The notes beneath the pieces are model-generated. The model was not told the DNA's origin. It saw only the letters and a list, made by a program, of their open reading frames with translations, and did not search any database. A stretch of DNA of 64,000 nucleotides. It comes from Algiphilus aromaticivorans DG1253 (GTDB taxonomy: Bacteria > Pseudomonadota > Gammaproteobacteria > Nevskiales > Nevskiaceae). Positions 35,194 to 43,948 of the stretch are shown one piece after another; within the stretch, counting starts at the first letter, position 1; the number at the start of each line of letters is the position of its first letter. The position numbers were made by a program, and so were the translations under genes. Where the stretch lies: contig NZ_JPOG01000001.1 of the NCBI RefSeq assembly GCF_000733765.1, positions 1,426,001 to 1,490,000 of the forward strand. The letters run 5' to 3'.

Positions 35194-36123
35194 CTATTCG
35201 GGGCTGAGCGTCCCGAGCACTGAAACAACAACCAGGATCAAGATGGCCAGCGCGGCCTCAGCCGTAACACTCTGCCGCAAAGCCCGCACCTCCTGCGCGG
35301 GATCTCCGCTGGTCAGCGCCCGTCCCAGGCGCGGCACCAGCGTCCATCGGTGCAGCGCTCCCAAACCCAGCATTCCAGCGAACAGGGCCAGTTTGAACAG
35401 CAGCAACTTCCCGTAGGTGCTCTGAAACAGGGCCGACAACGACCACGCAGTGAGATCCCCGTAGTGCGCGATGCCGGACACGACGAGCGCAGCAACGAAA
35501 ATCGTTCCCAGCGTCGAAAATCCATGCAGAAAGTCATGCGTTGATCGCAGACGCCCGCTGCCGGAGGCCTCCTTGCCGCGCAGGAGCATCCCCAGGAACA
35601 TCAGGACCGCTGCGATCCAGCCGCCTGCCGCAAGAAGATGGACAAGGCCCGCAGCAAGCCGGACCGCGCCTGCCACGCCCTCACCAGCGGCCGCGTGGCC
35701 GTTCCATGCCAGAGAAGCGAGTGCGCCGCCCGCCAGCGTCGCCGCCAGCGGGAAGGCGGTCTCCACCTTCCCGCGGCGACGATGCCATCCGAGCACGAAC
35801 ATCAGGGCGACCAGCAGCGCGCCTCTCGCCATGGCTGCCCGGCCCGCGGACGTCTCGAGCAGATACCAGCCAAGCGATGCGCGATCAACGTCGGCAACCG
35901 GCATTCCCATGATGCCCGCGGTTTTGAAAACGATATCGGCCCCGGTGAGCACAGTACCGACGGCGGCACTCACCAATAGAACGCCCATGAGTGGCCACCC
36001 GGCCAAGGCGTCGGCGAGTGTCGATCGACGCGAACCGTACCAACCGAACAGTGGAACCCCGAAAAGCACCATGAGAACAAGGTATTCCAGGAATCTCAGT
36101 GCATAAGCCGACAGGTCGAACAT
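35194..36123 (-). CDS. copD: CopD copper resistance membrane protein
   Basis: This 309-residue inner-membrane protein has about eight hydrophobic helices and the CopD pattern ([51 protein letters not shown]). CopD works with CopC in copper uptake or supply. It follows copC by 10 bases and precedes the Cu-ATPase gene by 61 bases in the same direction. Confidence 0.92.
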   Translation of the reverse strand: MFDLSAYALRFLEYLVLMVLFGVPLFGWYGSRRSTLADALAGWPLMGVLLVSAAVGTVLTGADIVFKTAGIMGMPVADVDRASLGWYLLETSAGRAAMARGALLVALMFVLGWHRRRGKVETAFPLAATLAGGALASLAWNGHAAAGEGVAGAVRLAAGLVHLLAAGGWIAAVLMFLGMLLRGKEASGSGRLRSTHDFLHGFSTLGTIFVAALVVSGIAHYGDLTAWSLSALFQSTYGKLLLFKLALFAGMLGLGALHRWTLVPRLGRALTSGDPAQEVRALRQSVTAEAALAILILVVVSVLGTLSPE

Positions 36124-36133
36124 TTGTGGCTCC

Positions 36134-36517
36134 TCAGCGCACCGTGAAGCTGAAATTGCCCGTCATGGGGTGGTTGTCGCCTCCCACGGCGCGGTATTCC
36201 ACGGTATAGACGCCCGGAGCCAGCGGCCGGGGCAACTTGGCACGCAGGGTCTTGCCGTTGTTGACGATCTCGGTCGTGAAATTCTCGATCGGCATGGTGG
36301 AACTGCCGTGCTTCATGAGCAACTCGAGACGCGACGCCCGCGGCAGCAAGGTTTCGTTGAAGACGAGATCGATCTGGGCTGGCGAGGCCACCACCGCATT
36401 TGCCGCCGGTGTGGACTGCTGCAGCGCGGCGTGGGCGTGCGCGATCTGCAGCGAAAACTGCCCCGCCGCAATGGCGAGGACGAGCGCGAAGGAGCGAATG
36501 ACGTTTGACGATTTCAT
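36134..36517 (-). CDS. copC: CopC periplasmic copper-binding protein
   Basis: This 127-residue protein has a signal peptide ending near AHAHA, which leaves His at or near the mature N-terminus for Cu(II). The beta-sandwich segments LVFNETLLPRASRLELL and GGDNHPMTGNFSFTV contain the Asp and His ligands of CopC. I chose ATG 36517 because GAGGAA lies a few bases upstream; ATG 36532 would place that site inside the gene. It partners CopD. Confidence 0.92.
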   Translation of the reverse strand: MKSSNVIRSFALVLAIAAGQFSLQIAHAHAALQQSTPAANAVVASPAQIDLVFNETLLPRASRLELLMKHGSSTMPIENFTTEIVNNGKTLRAKLPRPLAPGVYTVEYRAVGGDNHPMTGNFSFTVR

Positions 36518-36577
36518 ACGGATGTTCCTCATTGCAAATGTGATGCAACGCCCCGTTTGTGGGCGTTGCCGTGACAG

Positions 36578-37102
36578 TCAGTGCTGCGCGAACGGTTCGG
36601 TGGTTCCGTCGTGATGGACCAACTCGACGGTGTACGGCGGCTGGCGTCCATCCGGGACCTCCATGCCCGGCGAACCAAGCGGCATTCCCGGCAGGACCAG
36701 GCCGCGTGCGTCCGGCTTTTTTTCGAGGAGGCGCTTGACGTCCGCGGCCGGCACATGGCCTTCGATGAGGTATCCGCCGACCTCGGCCGTGTGGCAGGAG
36801 CCCTTTGCGTACGGAACACCCAAGCGCTCCTTGACCGGACCCAGGTCATCCATGTCGTGCACATCCACCGCGAACCCGACGTCGCGCACGTGGTCAATCC
36901 ACGCACTGCAGCACCCGCAGGTCGGGGTCTTGTGGACGGTCATGCGGGGTAGGGCTGCTGGAGTCGCGTCGGCGGTTCCCGGGGCGACCTGTGCGGCGGG
37001 CGCTATGGTGGGTTGCGCGGGTGTAGCGGCCTGGGTGCAAGCACCCAGACCGGCCACGGCAAGAGCCACCCACGTCAGCCGGTTCAATCTGTAAGTGGTC
37101 AT
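36578..37102 (-). CDS. DUF411 metal-binding lipoprotein
   Basis: This 174-residue protein has a lipobox (VAGLGAC) and a DUF411 domain starting MTVHKTPTCGCCSAWIDHVRDVGF. The Cys of TPTCGCC, together with SCHTAEVGGYLIEGHVP, form the expected metal site. DUF411 proteins are frequent in copper and silver resistance clusters, where they probably bind Cu(I) in the periplasm. It lies 14 bases from the NTF2-like gene. Confidence 0.88.
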   Translation of the reverse strand: MTTYRLNRLTWVALAVAGLGACTQAATPAQPTIAPAAQVAPGTADATPAALPRMTVHKTPTCGCCSAWIDHVRDVGFAVDVHDMDDLGPVKERLGVPYAKGSCHTAEVGGYLIEGHVPAADVKRLLEKKPDARGLVLPGMPLGSPGMEVPDGRQPPYTVELVHHDGTTEPFAQH

Positions 37103-37116
37103 TTCGAGTTCTCCGC

Positions 37117-37623
37117 TCAGCGCTTGGTCCGCGAGGACCAGTGGATGTGGACGATCCGCCAGCCGTCCGTGGTCTGCTTCAGCACCATCGTCTCGGTGCT
37201 CTGGACGGTCAGTGGCTTGCCGTCCTTCTGGGTGTGCAGCTCGCTTTCGGTTCCGACCCATGCGAACTCGCCAGCGGCTCGTGCGCGCTGACGTAGCAGC
37301 TGGCGATGGGCGCCCTTGAGGAACGCCGCATCGCTGACTGCGTGATGGCCCAGATATTCCTCGCGGCTGCGTTCGGCGCCTCCGGACTCCAGAATGAGGA
37401 CGTCGGCAGCGAGCAGAGCTTCGACCTTGGACAGGTCGCCGCTGGACAGGGCGCTGTTAAAGCGCTCCGCTACGGCGACCGCGGCCTCTGCGGCGGCTGG
37501 GACGTCCACGTCCGCGGATGCCGCGGTGGCGTGATGTGCATGCGACTGTGTTGCCTGTGCCATCGCGGGCGACGCGACGGCCAGTGCAAAGGCGAGGGTG
37601 AAGGAGGTTGCTGTTGCTTTCAT
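37117..37623 (-). CDS. Secreted NTF2-like (SnoaL/DUF4440-type) protein
   Basis: This 168-residue protein has a signal peptide (MKATATSFTLAFALAVASPAMA), a short His-rich mature start (QSHAHHATAA), and an NTF2-like fold (VAERFNSALSSGDLSKVEALLAADVLILE...GWRIVHIHWSSR). The role in copper resistance is unknown, and the His cluster could bind metal. The ATG at 37623 has GGAG about 8 bases upstream. It lies between copB and the DUF411 gene in the operon. Confidence 0.8.
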   Translation of the reverse strand: MKATATSFTLAFALAVASPAMAQATQSHAHHATAASADVDVPAAAEAAVAVAERFNSALSSGDLSKVEALLAADVLILESGGAERSREEYLGHHAVSDAAFLKGAHRQLLRQRARAAGEFAWVGTESELHTQKDGKPLTVQSTETMVLKQTTDGWRIVHIHWSSRTKR

Positions 37624-37724
37624 GCATGGACTCCAGGAAATCAGTGATGGTGTGCTTGATCCGCGGAAGCGCCGATCAGTCAGGCGCGCTTCGGGTGTGT
37701 CGGGTTTCAATGTCATGGTGGCTG

Positions 37725-38897
37725 TCAGAACCAGATTCGAACGCCGGCGACGATCCGGGTGTCGTCGATGTCACCGGACTGCGCGCGACGTTGGTCCGCC
37801 GTGCCCCCGTAGGCACGCTCCCACACCACCCCGACATAGGGAGCGAATTGACGATGGAACTCGTAGCGCAGGCGGAACCCGGCCTCGACCGTGCTCAGCC
37901 CACTGCCAATTCCGACCTCGGGATCGTCCTTGCTCCAGGCATCACCTTCGACCAGCCACTGGCCGATCAGTCGATTGGTGAACAACATTTCGTACTCGGC
38001 TTCCGCCCCGATCCCGACCTGACCGGACTCGCCCAGGTACGCCGTGGCTGAGACTTCGAACATGTACGGTGCCAGACCGATCACGCCGAGCGCCGCATAG
38101 GTGCGGGACGGGCCGCCACCAAAGCCAAAGTCATGGCGGACACCGGCGACCGCATCCCACCAGCGGGCGATGGCGCGGCCGTACAGGACCTCCACGTCGG
38201 CGGACTCGGTGGATCCACCAACGCGCTCGCCCTCGCTGCGCAGCCAGAGCCGGTTCAAGTCGGAGCCGACCCAGCCCATCGCTTCCCAAGCCACACCGGT
38301 GCCGTCTTCATCCGCGTCCCACACCTCAAGCCGATCAAGCGCCCAATAGGAGTGGATCGACTCGCCGTGCATCAGGTGCTCGTCGAGGTCCTGGAACGCC
38401 GCGACGCGATCAGCCGGCGTGACGACAGGAATAGGCTCGTGTGGTTCTGCCGTGGCCGGGAGATCCTGGCTGGCACCTGCCTGGTGGCCCATGGAAGCGT
38501 GGTCCATGCCCGAGTGGTCCATGTTCGATCCATCCATTCCGGAGTGGTCCATTCCGGAATGGTCCATCGTGGAGTGATCGCTGCCGGCAGGCTCCGCCGC
38601 CCCCTGTTTCATGGCGCCGTGGTCCATGTTTCCGTGGTCCATGGATCCGTGATCCTGCGTTCCATGTTCCATCGGTGCCACCGGCGGCTGTGACGGGGTT
38701 GCGTGATGCGCATGGTCGCTGGGGCGTGGGTCAATCGGCTTGGCCGGCGACTGTGCGGCAGTCGGCTTCGCTGCCGGATGGTGCGAGGCGTGATCTGTCT
38801 CCTGGCCCCGCGCCGGCGCGAGACCAGCAGTGAGGAGTAGTGCGGTGGCCAAGCCGAGGGTGAGCGGGTGGCGGCGGGATAGGGTCATGGCGTTCAT
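37725..38897 (-). CDS. copB: CopB outer-membrane copper resistance protein
   Basis: This 390-residue protein has a signal peptide, a Met/His-rich repeat region (MDHGNMDHGAMKQG, DHSGMDHSGMDGSNMDHSGMD in part, residues about 75-140) and a C-terminal outer-membrane beta-barrel (YEMLFTNRLIGQWLVEGDAW...VAGVRIWF). The repeats bind copper in the periplasm. Its ATG at 38897 overlaps the copA stop (ATGA), so translation is coupled. ATG 38888 has better ribosome-site spacing and is an alternative. Confidence 0.93.
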   Translation of the reverse strand: MNAMTLSRRHPLTLGLATALLLTAGLAPARGQETDHASHHPAAKPTAAQSPAKPIDPRPSDHAHHATPSQPPVAPMEHGTQDHGSMDHGNMDHGAMKQGAAEPAGSDHSTMDHSGMDHSGMDGSNMDHSGMDHASMGHQAGASQDLPATAEPHEPIPVVTPADRVAAFQDLDEHLMHGESIHSYWALDRLEVWDADEDGTGVAWEAMGWVGSDLNRLWLRSEGERVGGSTESADVEVLYGRAIARWWDAVAGVRHDFGFGGGPSRTYAALGVIGLAPYMFEVSATAYLGESGQVGIGAEAEYEMLFTNRLIGQWLVEGDAWSKDDPEVGIGSGLSTVEAGFRLRYEFHRQFAPYVGVVWERAYGGTADQRRAQSGDIDDTRIVAGVRIWF

Positions 38898-40732
38898 TCC
38901 TCCACCCGCACTTCGCGGAACATGCCGGCTTCCATGTGGTAGAGCAGGTGGCAGTGGTAGGCCCAGCGGCCGAGCGCATCGGCGCGCACCCGGTAGCTGC
39001 GCTTGGTGCCTGGCGGCATGTCGATGGTGTGCTTGCGCACCATGAAGTTGCCGGACTCGTCCTCGAGGTCGCTCCACAGGCCGTGGAGGTGGATCGGGTG
39101 CGACATCATCGTGTCATTGACCAGCACGATCCGCATGCGCTCCCCATAGTTCAGCCGCAGGGGCTCTGCGTCGGCGAACTTCAGTCCGTCGAACGACCAG
39201 GCGAAGCGCTCCATGTGGCCGGTCAGGTGCAGCTCGACCGTGCGGCCGGGTTCGCGGCCGTCCGGGTCGCGGAACGTGCTGCGCAGATCGGCGTAGGTCA
39301 GCACGCGTCGGCCGTTGTCGCGCAGGCCAATGCCCGGATCGTCCAGCTTGGGCGCGGGTGTCATCGTCTGCATGTCGACGAGGGGGTTGCCGGTTTCGGT
39401 GGCCGGGTGCTGCTGCATTCCGCCGGCGCCGTGATCCATGCCCGCCATGCTTCCGCCGGCCATTGCGCTTCCGGCCATCGACGACATGTCGTGGCCGCTA
39501 TGGTCCATCCCAGCCATTGAGCTAGACATCGAGGACATGTCGTGACCGCCGCCGCCCATTCCGCCGTGGCCCATGTCGTCCATGGTAAGGAGCGGCTTGG
39601 GACCGACGTCGGGCACAGGCGCACGCAAACCGTCTCGGACAGCGAGGGTGCCGCTGATGTAGCCGGTGCGCCCCAGGTCCTGCGCGAAGATGGTGAACGC
39701 ATCCTGCCCGGTGGGTTCGACGATGACGTCGAACGTCTCGGCCGTGGCGATGCGGAACTCATCGACCGTGACCGGATGCACGTACTGGCCGTCGGCCGCG
39801 ACCACCGTCATCTTCAGACCCGGGATGCGCACGTCGAAGTGCGTCATCGCGGAGCCGTTGATGAAGCGAAGGCGGACCTTCTCACCAGACCGGAAGAGGC
39901 CGGTCCAGTTGCCGAGCGAGGTCGTGCCGTTCATGAGGAAGGTGTAGGTGTTGCCATTGACGTCCGACAGGTCGGTCGGCGTCATCCGCATCGCGCCCGC
40001 CCACATCTTGCGGTCTTCGACCGTGGGGGTCCAGCCGCGCTGCTTCACGTCGTCGAAGAAGTCGCCGACCGTCTGCTTGGCGTAGTTGTCGAAATCCGAC
40101 CGCTTCTTGAGCCTGGCGAACAGGTGGCGCGGATCGAGATCGGTCCAGTCCGACAGCATGACCACGTAGTCGCGGTCATAGGCGAAGGGTTCGGGCTCGA
40201 GCGGCTCGATCACCAGCGGCCCATACAGGCCGGCCTGCTCCTGGAATCCGGAGTGGCTGTGGTACCAGTAGGTTCCGCCCTGCACGACGTTGAAGCGGTA
40301 CTGGTAGGTGTCGCCGCGGTTGATGCCGTCGAAGCTCAGCCCGGGCACGCCGTCCATGTTGGCCGGCAGCAGGATGCCGTGCCAGTGGATCGATGTCTGG
40401 TTGCCATGGATCGAGCCGGGGGGCAGGGCATTGCGGACCCGCAGGTTGACGGTGGTGCCTTCGCGCCAGCGCAGCAGCGGCGCCGGAATCGAGCCGTTGA
40501 CCGTGATCGCCGGGCGCGTGGCACCGGTGAAGTTCATCGGGGTCTCGCCGATGGTCAGGTCGAAGTCGGTGCCCGAGAGCACGTTGGGTACGCCTTCGGC
40601 CTTGACGGCCCAGCTGGAGCGGGGCCATAGGCCGAGGGCTGCAACGGCGCCTCCGGCGGCAAGGCCTTGGACAAAGTGGCGGCGCGACGGGGCGGACAGC
40701 CCCTCGGCGCGGCCGAAAAGATCGGATGACAT
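38894..40732 (-). CDS. copA: CopA-type periplasmic multicopper oxidase
   Basis: This 612-residue Tat-exported protein (RRHFVQG at 17-23) has all four copper motifs: HWHG (H116, H118), WYHSH (H158, H160), HPIHLHG (from H545) and HCHLLYHMEAGM (from H593). A Met/His-rich insert (DMSSMSSSMAGMDHSGHDM in part, about residues 400-445) is the extra copper-binding region of CopA/PcoA. It oxidises Cu(I) in the periplasm. GGAG lies just upstream of ATG 40732. It follows copL by 103 bases. Confidence 0.95.
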   Translation of the reverse strand: MSSDLFGRAEGLSAPSRRHFVQGLAAGGAVAALGLWPRSSWAVKAEGVPNVLSGTDFDLTIGETPMNFTGATRPAITVNGSIPAPLLRWREGTTVNLRVRNALPPGSIHGNQTSIHWHGILLPANMDGVPGLSFDGINRGDTYQYRFNVVQGGTYWYHSHSGFQEQAGLYGPLVIEPLEPEPFAYDRDYVVMLSDWTDLDPRHLFARLKKRSDFDNYAKQTVGDFFDDVKQRGWTPTVEDRKMWAGAMRMTPTDLSDVNGNTYTFLMNGTTSLGNWTGLFRSGEKVRLRFINGSAMTHFDVRIPGLKMTVVAADGQYVHPVTVDEFRIATAETFDVIVEPTGQDAFTIFAQDLGRTGYISGTLAVRDGLRAPVPDVGPKPLLTMDDMGHGGMGGGGHDMSSMSSSMAGMDHSGHDMSSMAGSAMAGGSMAGMDHGAGGMQQHPATETGNPLVDMQTMTPAPKLDDPGIGLRDNGRRVLTYADLRSTFRDPDGREPGRTVELHLTGHMERFAWSFDGLKFADAEPLRLNYGERMRIVLVNDTMMSHPIHLHGLWSDLEDESGNFMVRKHTIDMPPGTKRSYRVRADALGRWAYHCHLLYHMEAGMFREVRVEE

Positions 40733-40835
40733 GGGAACTCCGGGAAAGGTCGAGGGCTCGCAAGGCGAGCGTTACCCCGTCTGTGCGGAGCTGCAGACAG
40801 GGTCCATCAGCGCCTTAGAAGGCGCATAGCGACAC

Positions 40836-41258
40836 TTAGCCGATCGGAGGTCGGAAGAGGTTGGTCAGGACCGTGGAGGCGCGCACCGACAGGAACGGTT
40901 CGGCAGTTTGCCGGTATCGGACGGTGAAGTCGGCGAGTGTCGACCCGGCGATGGCTGCGGAACAATGGTGCATGCACGCACAGCAGTTGCCGGTCTCACA
41001 ACAATCGTCCAATGGCGGTGCTGTCCCGGTCTGGTCAGCAGCCTGTGGGTGATGATGGTCGGCGGTCACCGGAGCGATTACTGCGACACCATGGCAGGCG
41101 GCCATAGCCTCCTCCACTGTCTGCGACGCCGTCACATGGGCGGCGTCCGCCGCGCCGCGCAGGTGCTCCATGTGCATGGATGCACCAGCGATTCCCGGAC
41201 CGTTGGCCAACAAGGCAACGATCAGGAACAACCGCATGAGGAGTGCGCGGAAAGACAT
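40836..41258 (-). CDS. copL: CopL-family copper-binding regulatory protein
   Basis: This 140-residue protein has a signal-like N-terminus (MSFRALLMRLFLIVALLANG), a Met/His segment (SMHMEH), HHHP, a Cys/His cluster (CCETGNCCACMHHC) and a conserved end (TNLFRPPIG). It matches the CopL proteins encoded before copAB in xanthomonads, which are needed for copper-induced expression. No copRS two-component genes are in the element, so copL may be the main control point. Confidence 0.85.
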   Translation of the reverse strand: MSFRALLMRLFLIVALLANGPGIAGASMHMEHLRGAADAAHVTASQTVEEAMAACHGVAVIAPVTADHHHPQAADQTGTAPPLDDCCETGNCCACMHHCSAAIAGSTLADFTVRYRQTAEPFLSVRASTVLTNLFRPPIG

Positions 41259-41265
41259 AGGCCCA

Positions 41266-41295
41266 ATTATATATACAGGCACATGCAAACGGCAA
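41266..41295 (-). promoter_or_regulatory. Promoter of the cop operon
   Basis: Read on the minus strand, TTGCCG (41290-41295) and TATAAT (41266-41271) are spaced by 18 bases, and the copL start is 8 bases beyond the -10. The -10 is a perfect consensus. The short distance to the ATG (41258) implies a very short or absent leader, or that transcription begins elsewhere. Confidence 0.5.
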
Positions 41296-41387
41296 ATGAA
41301 TACACACGGCAACGCGTGGGTATAGATAGCGGGTCGGCAGTATTCGTGGGATGCCGCGTTCGATAACTAAACCGCTGGCGACGACAT

Positions 41388-42428
41388 TTATTTCGCCGTC
41401 GTGCGCGGCGGCTTGCGGCGCTGGGGCTCGGCCGCCGGGCTGAAGCGCTCGAGCAACTCTTGCGTGGCTTCCAAGTGGGCGCTGACTCGCGCGGCCTCGG
41501 CCTGGGCCTGCTGCCGATGGGTGCGTTCCTGCTCCAATGCGTCGTGTGCAACGGTTAATTCGTCCCGCAGCGTGTCCAGACGCTGCGTGTCATCGGCCCA
41601 GCGGGTCTGCAGCCCGGTGTGTTCGGCGGCCAGCAGCTTCAGGCCGTCCAGCGCTTGCTGCTGCCCTGCGGCGTCTTCGCGGGCTTGGCGCAGGTCCTGT
41701 TCCAGCCGTCCATTGAGCTCGAGCAGGCGCCCGGCGTCGCGGTTGAGCTGCAGCAGTTCGTGGTTCTTGGCGGTCAGCGTCTCGTTGGCCTGGCGCAGCG
41801 CGACCTGCAACTCCTGCACCTGCTGCTCGTGCCGACGCTGCTCCTGCTCGCGCTGCTCCCGCACCGAGGTGCGGTAGTGCTCCAGCGCCTCACGTGCGTG
41901 CTGGTGCTTCTCCTCCAGCGAGCGGGCGTGCGCCTCGTGCTCGGCCACCCGGGTGGTCAGCCCGGCGACGCGTTCCTCCAACTGCCGCACCGTGGTGTTC
42001 GCCTCGGCGAGGGTCTCCCGTGCCTGCGCGTGCGCCTCGGTCTCGGCCTGCAACGCAGTTTCGGTGCGTTGCAATTGCGTGCTCAACGCGACCGCCTCCT
42101 GCCGCGAGGCTTCCAAGGCGGTCTCGCGCTCCTGTAGCTGCGCCTGGAAGCGTTCCTGGGCGGCGGCGATGGCGGCTTCGGCCTCCTCGTGCAGGCGCGC
42201 CGCAAGCCGGCCGACCAGATCCTGCAGCGCCTCGCTGACCGCGACCTTGGCGCCCACGCCTTGGCCGTCCTCTTCCTCTAGCTCCTTGAGGTATCGGTGA
42301 ATCGTGGTCTTGGAGCCGGTGTTGCCCAGCGCCACCCGCACTGCATCGACGGAGGGGTGCTTGCCCTGCGCAACCAAGGCATCACGGGCCCGCTGCACAT
42401 CGGATTTGTAGAGCCCACTTCGCGCCAT
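41388..42428 (-). CDS. TnpT/KfrA-like coiled-coil DNA-binding protein
   Basis: This 346-residue protein has an N-terminal KfrA_N-type DNA-binding domain (SDVQRARDALVAQGKHPSVDAVRVALGNTGSKTTIHRYL in part, about residues 8-50) and then a very long Gln/Glu/Arg-rich coiled coil to about residue 320. In Tn4651-type transposons, TnpT of this kind works with the TnpS recombinase at the res site. It is divergent from the recombinase gene across palindromes. I chose ATG 42428, the start of the conserved domain. Confidence 0.8.
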   Translation of the reverse strand: MARSGLYKSDVQRARDALVAQGKHPSVDAVRVALGNTGSKTTIHRYLKELEEEDGQGVGAKVAVSEALQDLVGRLAARLHEEAEAAIAAAQERFQAQLQERETALEASRQEAVALSTQLQRTETALQAETEAHAQARETLAEANTTVRQLEERVAGLTTRVAEHEAHARSLEEKHQHAREALEHYRTSVREQREQEQRRHEQQVQELQVALRQANETLTAKNHELLQLNRDAGRLLELNGRLEQDLRQAREDAAGQQQALDGLKLLAAEHTGLQTRWADDTQRLDTLRDELTVAHDALEQERTHRQQAQAEAARVSAHLEATQELLERFSPAAEPQRRKPPRTTAK

Positions 42429-42448
42429 GATCGTCTCCCGGTTATTTC

Positions 42449-42477
42449 GTAATGTATTACATACCATGTAATTACAT
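42449..42477. promoter_or_regulatory. TGTAAT palindromes upstream of the TnpT-like gene
   Basis: GTAATGTATTAC (42449-42460) and the perfect palindrome ATGTAATTACAT (42466-42477) lie 20-50 bases upstream of the TnpT-like start. They look like tandem operator sites for the KfrA-type domain. The assignment is inferred from symmetry and position. Confidence 0.5.
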
Positions 42478-42518
42478 ACTATTTTGTACTCGGCGACAAG
42501 GGTCAACAAGCGCGCTTC

Positions 42519-42551
42519 TAAGGCGGGATAATGTGGAATTATCCCGCCTTA
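42519..42551. promoter_or_regulatory. Core resolution (res) site of the transposon
   Basis: TAAGGCGGGATAAT (42519-42532) and ATTATCCCGCCTTA (42538-42551) are perfect 14-base inverted arms around GTGGA. The site lies between the divergent TnpT-like gene and the tyrosine recombinase gene. Arms and a short spacer of this kind are the core crossover site of tyrosine recombinases that resolve Tn3-type cointegrates. Confidence 0.65.
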
Positions 42552-42666
42552 GCCCCGAAACTGGGGTACAGTCGGGAGCAGGCGGTACGAAATGGCGCTT
42601 TCGAGCGATTTCAAACGACAGCGCCAAGCAAGCTGTCAGCGCGAATCCGACTGGGGAACCCATGCG

Positions 42667-43941
42667 ATGAGCACGGTCGAGCAGTACCTGGACGCGGCCA
42701 CCCGCGCCAACACCGAGCGCGCGTACGCCGGCGCGACCCGTCACTTCGAGGTCGACTGGGGCGGTCATCTGCCCGCGACCGCCGATCAGGTGGCCCGCTA
42801 CTTGGCCGCCTACGCCGGGCAACTCGCACTCAACACGCTCAAGCACCGGCTCGCAGCCTTGGCCCAGTGGCACCACGCAAACGGCTTTGCCGACCCGACG
42901 CGGGCCCCGGTCGTGCGCAAGGTGCTCAAGGGCATCCAGACCTTGCACCCGAGCCAGGAGAAGCGCGCCACACCGCTGCAGCTCACGCAACTGGGTCAGG
43001 CGGTGGATTGGCTCGACGGCGCCGCGGCCGCGGCCGGCACGCGCGGCGATCCGGCCGGCCGGCTCCGGCACCTGCGCGATCGCGCCCTGGTGCTGCTGGG
43101 CTTCTGGCGCGGCTTCCGCGGCGACGAACTGGTTCGCCTGCAGGTGCAGGACCTGCGCCTGGTACCCGGCGAAGGCATGACCTGCTTCCTGCCGCACAGC
43201 AAGGGCGACCGCCAGCACACCGGGCGCACCTACAAGGTGCCGGCGCTGTCGCGCTGGTGCCCGGTGGCGGCGACCTCGGCGTGGGTGGACGCGGCCGACC
43301 TGCACGAAGGGCCGCTGTTCCGCGCGGTCGACCAGTGGGCCGGAATCGCCACCACGCCGCTGCACCCCAACAGCCTGGTACGCCTGCTGCGGCGGATCTT
43401 CCGCGAGGCCGGCCTGGCCTCGCCGGACGACTACAGCAGCCACTCGCTGCGCCGGGGTTTCGCCGGCTGGGCCAACGCCAACGGCTGGGACGTGAAGGCG
43501 CTGATGGAGTACGTCGGCTGGCGCGACGTCAATTCGGTGATGCGCTACCTCGACGGCGCCGATCCGTTCGCCCGTCAGCGCATCGAAGCCAGTCTGCCGC
43601 CGATCGCGCCCCTGCGCCTGGCGCTGCCGGCGCCGACAGTCGCGCCGGTGCCGACCACGACGGTGGAGGCGACCATTACGCTGACCCGCTTCACGCCGCG
43701 CGTGCGCGGCCTGACCAAGGCCCATCGGTTGATCGAGCAGATTTGCCTGCACGCCCACCAGGCGCAGCGGCTCGACGCCGATGGCACCCGCTACCACCTG
43801 GCGATCGCCGCACCTGACGACGCGGCGCTGAACGAAACCATCGCGATGCTGCTCGACGAGATGCACCGGATCGCCGACAACCACCAGTGCTTCCTCGCCG
43901 TCGCCTTGCGCGACGAAGCGGGCGGCCGCCATTGGGACTGA
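42667..43941 (+). CDS. Tyrosine recombinase, TnpS-like cointegrate resolvase
   Basis: This 424-residue recombinase has an N-terminal core-binding domain (ATRANTERAYAGATRHFEVDW...) and a catalytic domain with Arg in FWRGFRGDEL, HSLRRGF and the nucleophile Tyr in VMRYLDG. About 100 residues (residue 320 onward, PAPTVAPVPTTTVEATITLTRFTPRVRG...) extend past the usual end. I chose ATG 42667; an in-frame ATG at 42592 is possible. It resolves Tn3 cointegrates with the TnpT-like protein at the palindrome upstream. tnpA starts 7 bases after it. Confidence 0.85.
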   Translation: MSTVEQYLDAATRANTERAYAGATRHFEVDWGGHLPATADQVARYLAAYAGQLALNTLKHRLAALAQWHHANGFADPTRAPVVRKVLKGIQTLHPSQEKRATPLQLTQLGQAVDWLDGAAAAAGTRGDPAGRLRHLRDRALVLLGFWRGFRGDELVRLQVQDLRLVPGEGMTCFLPHSKGDRQHTGRTYKVPALSRWCPVAATSAWVDAADLHEGPLFRAVDQWAGIATTPLHPNSLVRLLRRIFREAGLASPDDYSSHSLRRGFAGWANANGWDVKALMEYVGWRDVNSVMRYLDGADPFARQRIEASLPPIAPLRLALPAPTVAPVPTTTVEATITLTRFTPRVRGLTKAHRLIEQICLHAHQAQRLDADGTRYHLAIAAPDDAALNETIAMLLDEMHRIADNHQCFLAVALRDEAGGRHWD

Positions 43942-43948
43942 GCTGCGC

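Noticed and set aside
38400-38660. The repetitive stretch in copB as a tandem-repeat array of another kind
   Set aside because: It keeps the copB frame and encodes MDHSGM-type metal-binding repeats, so it is coding.
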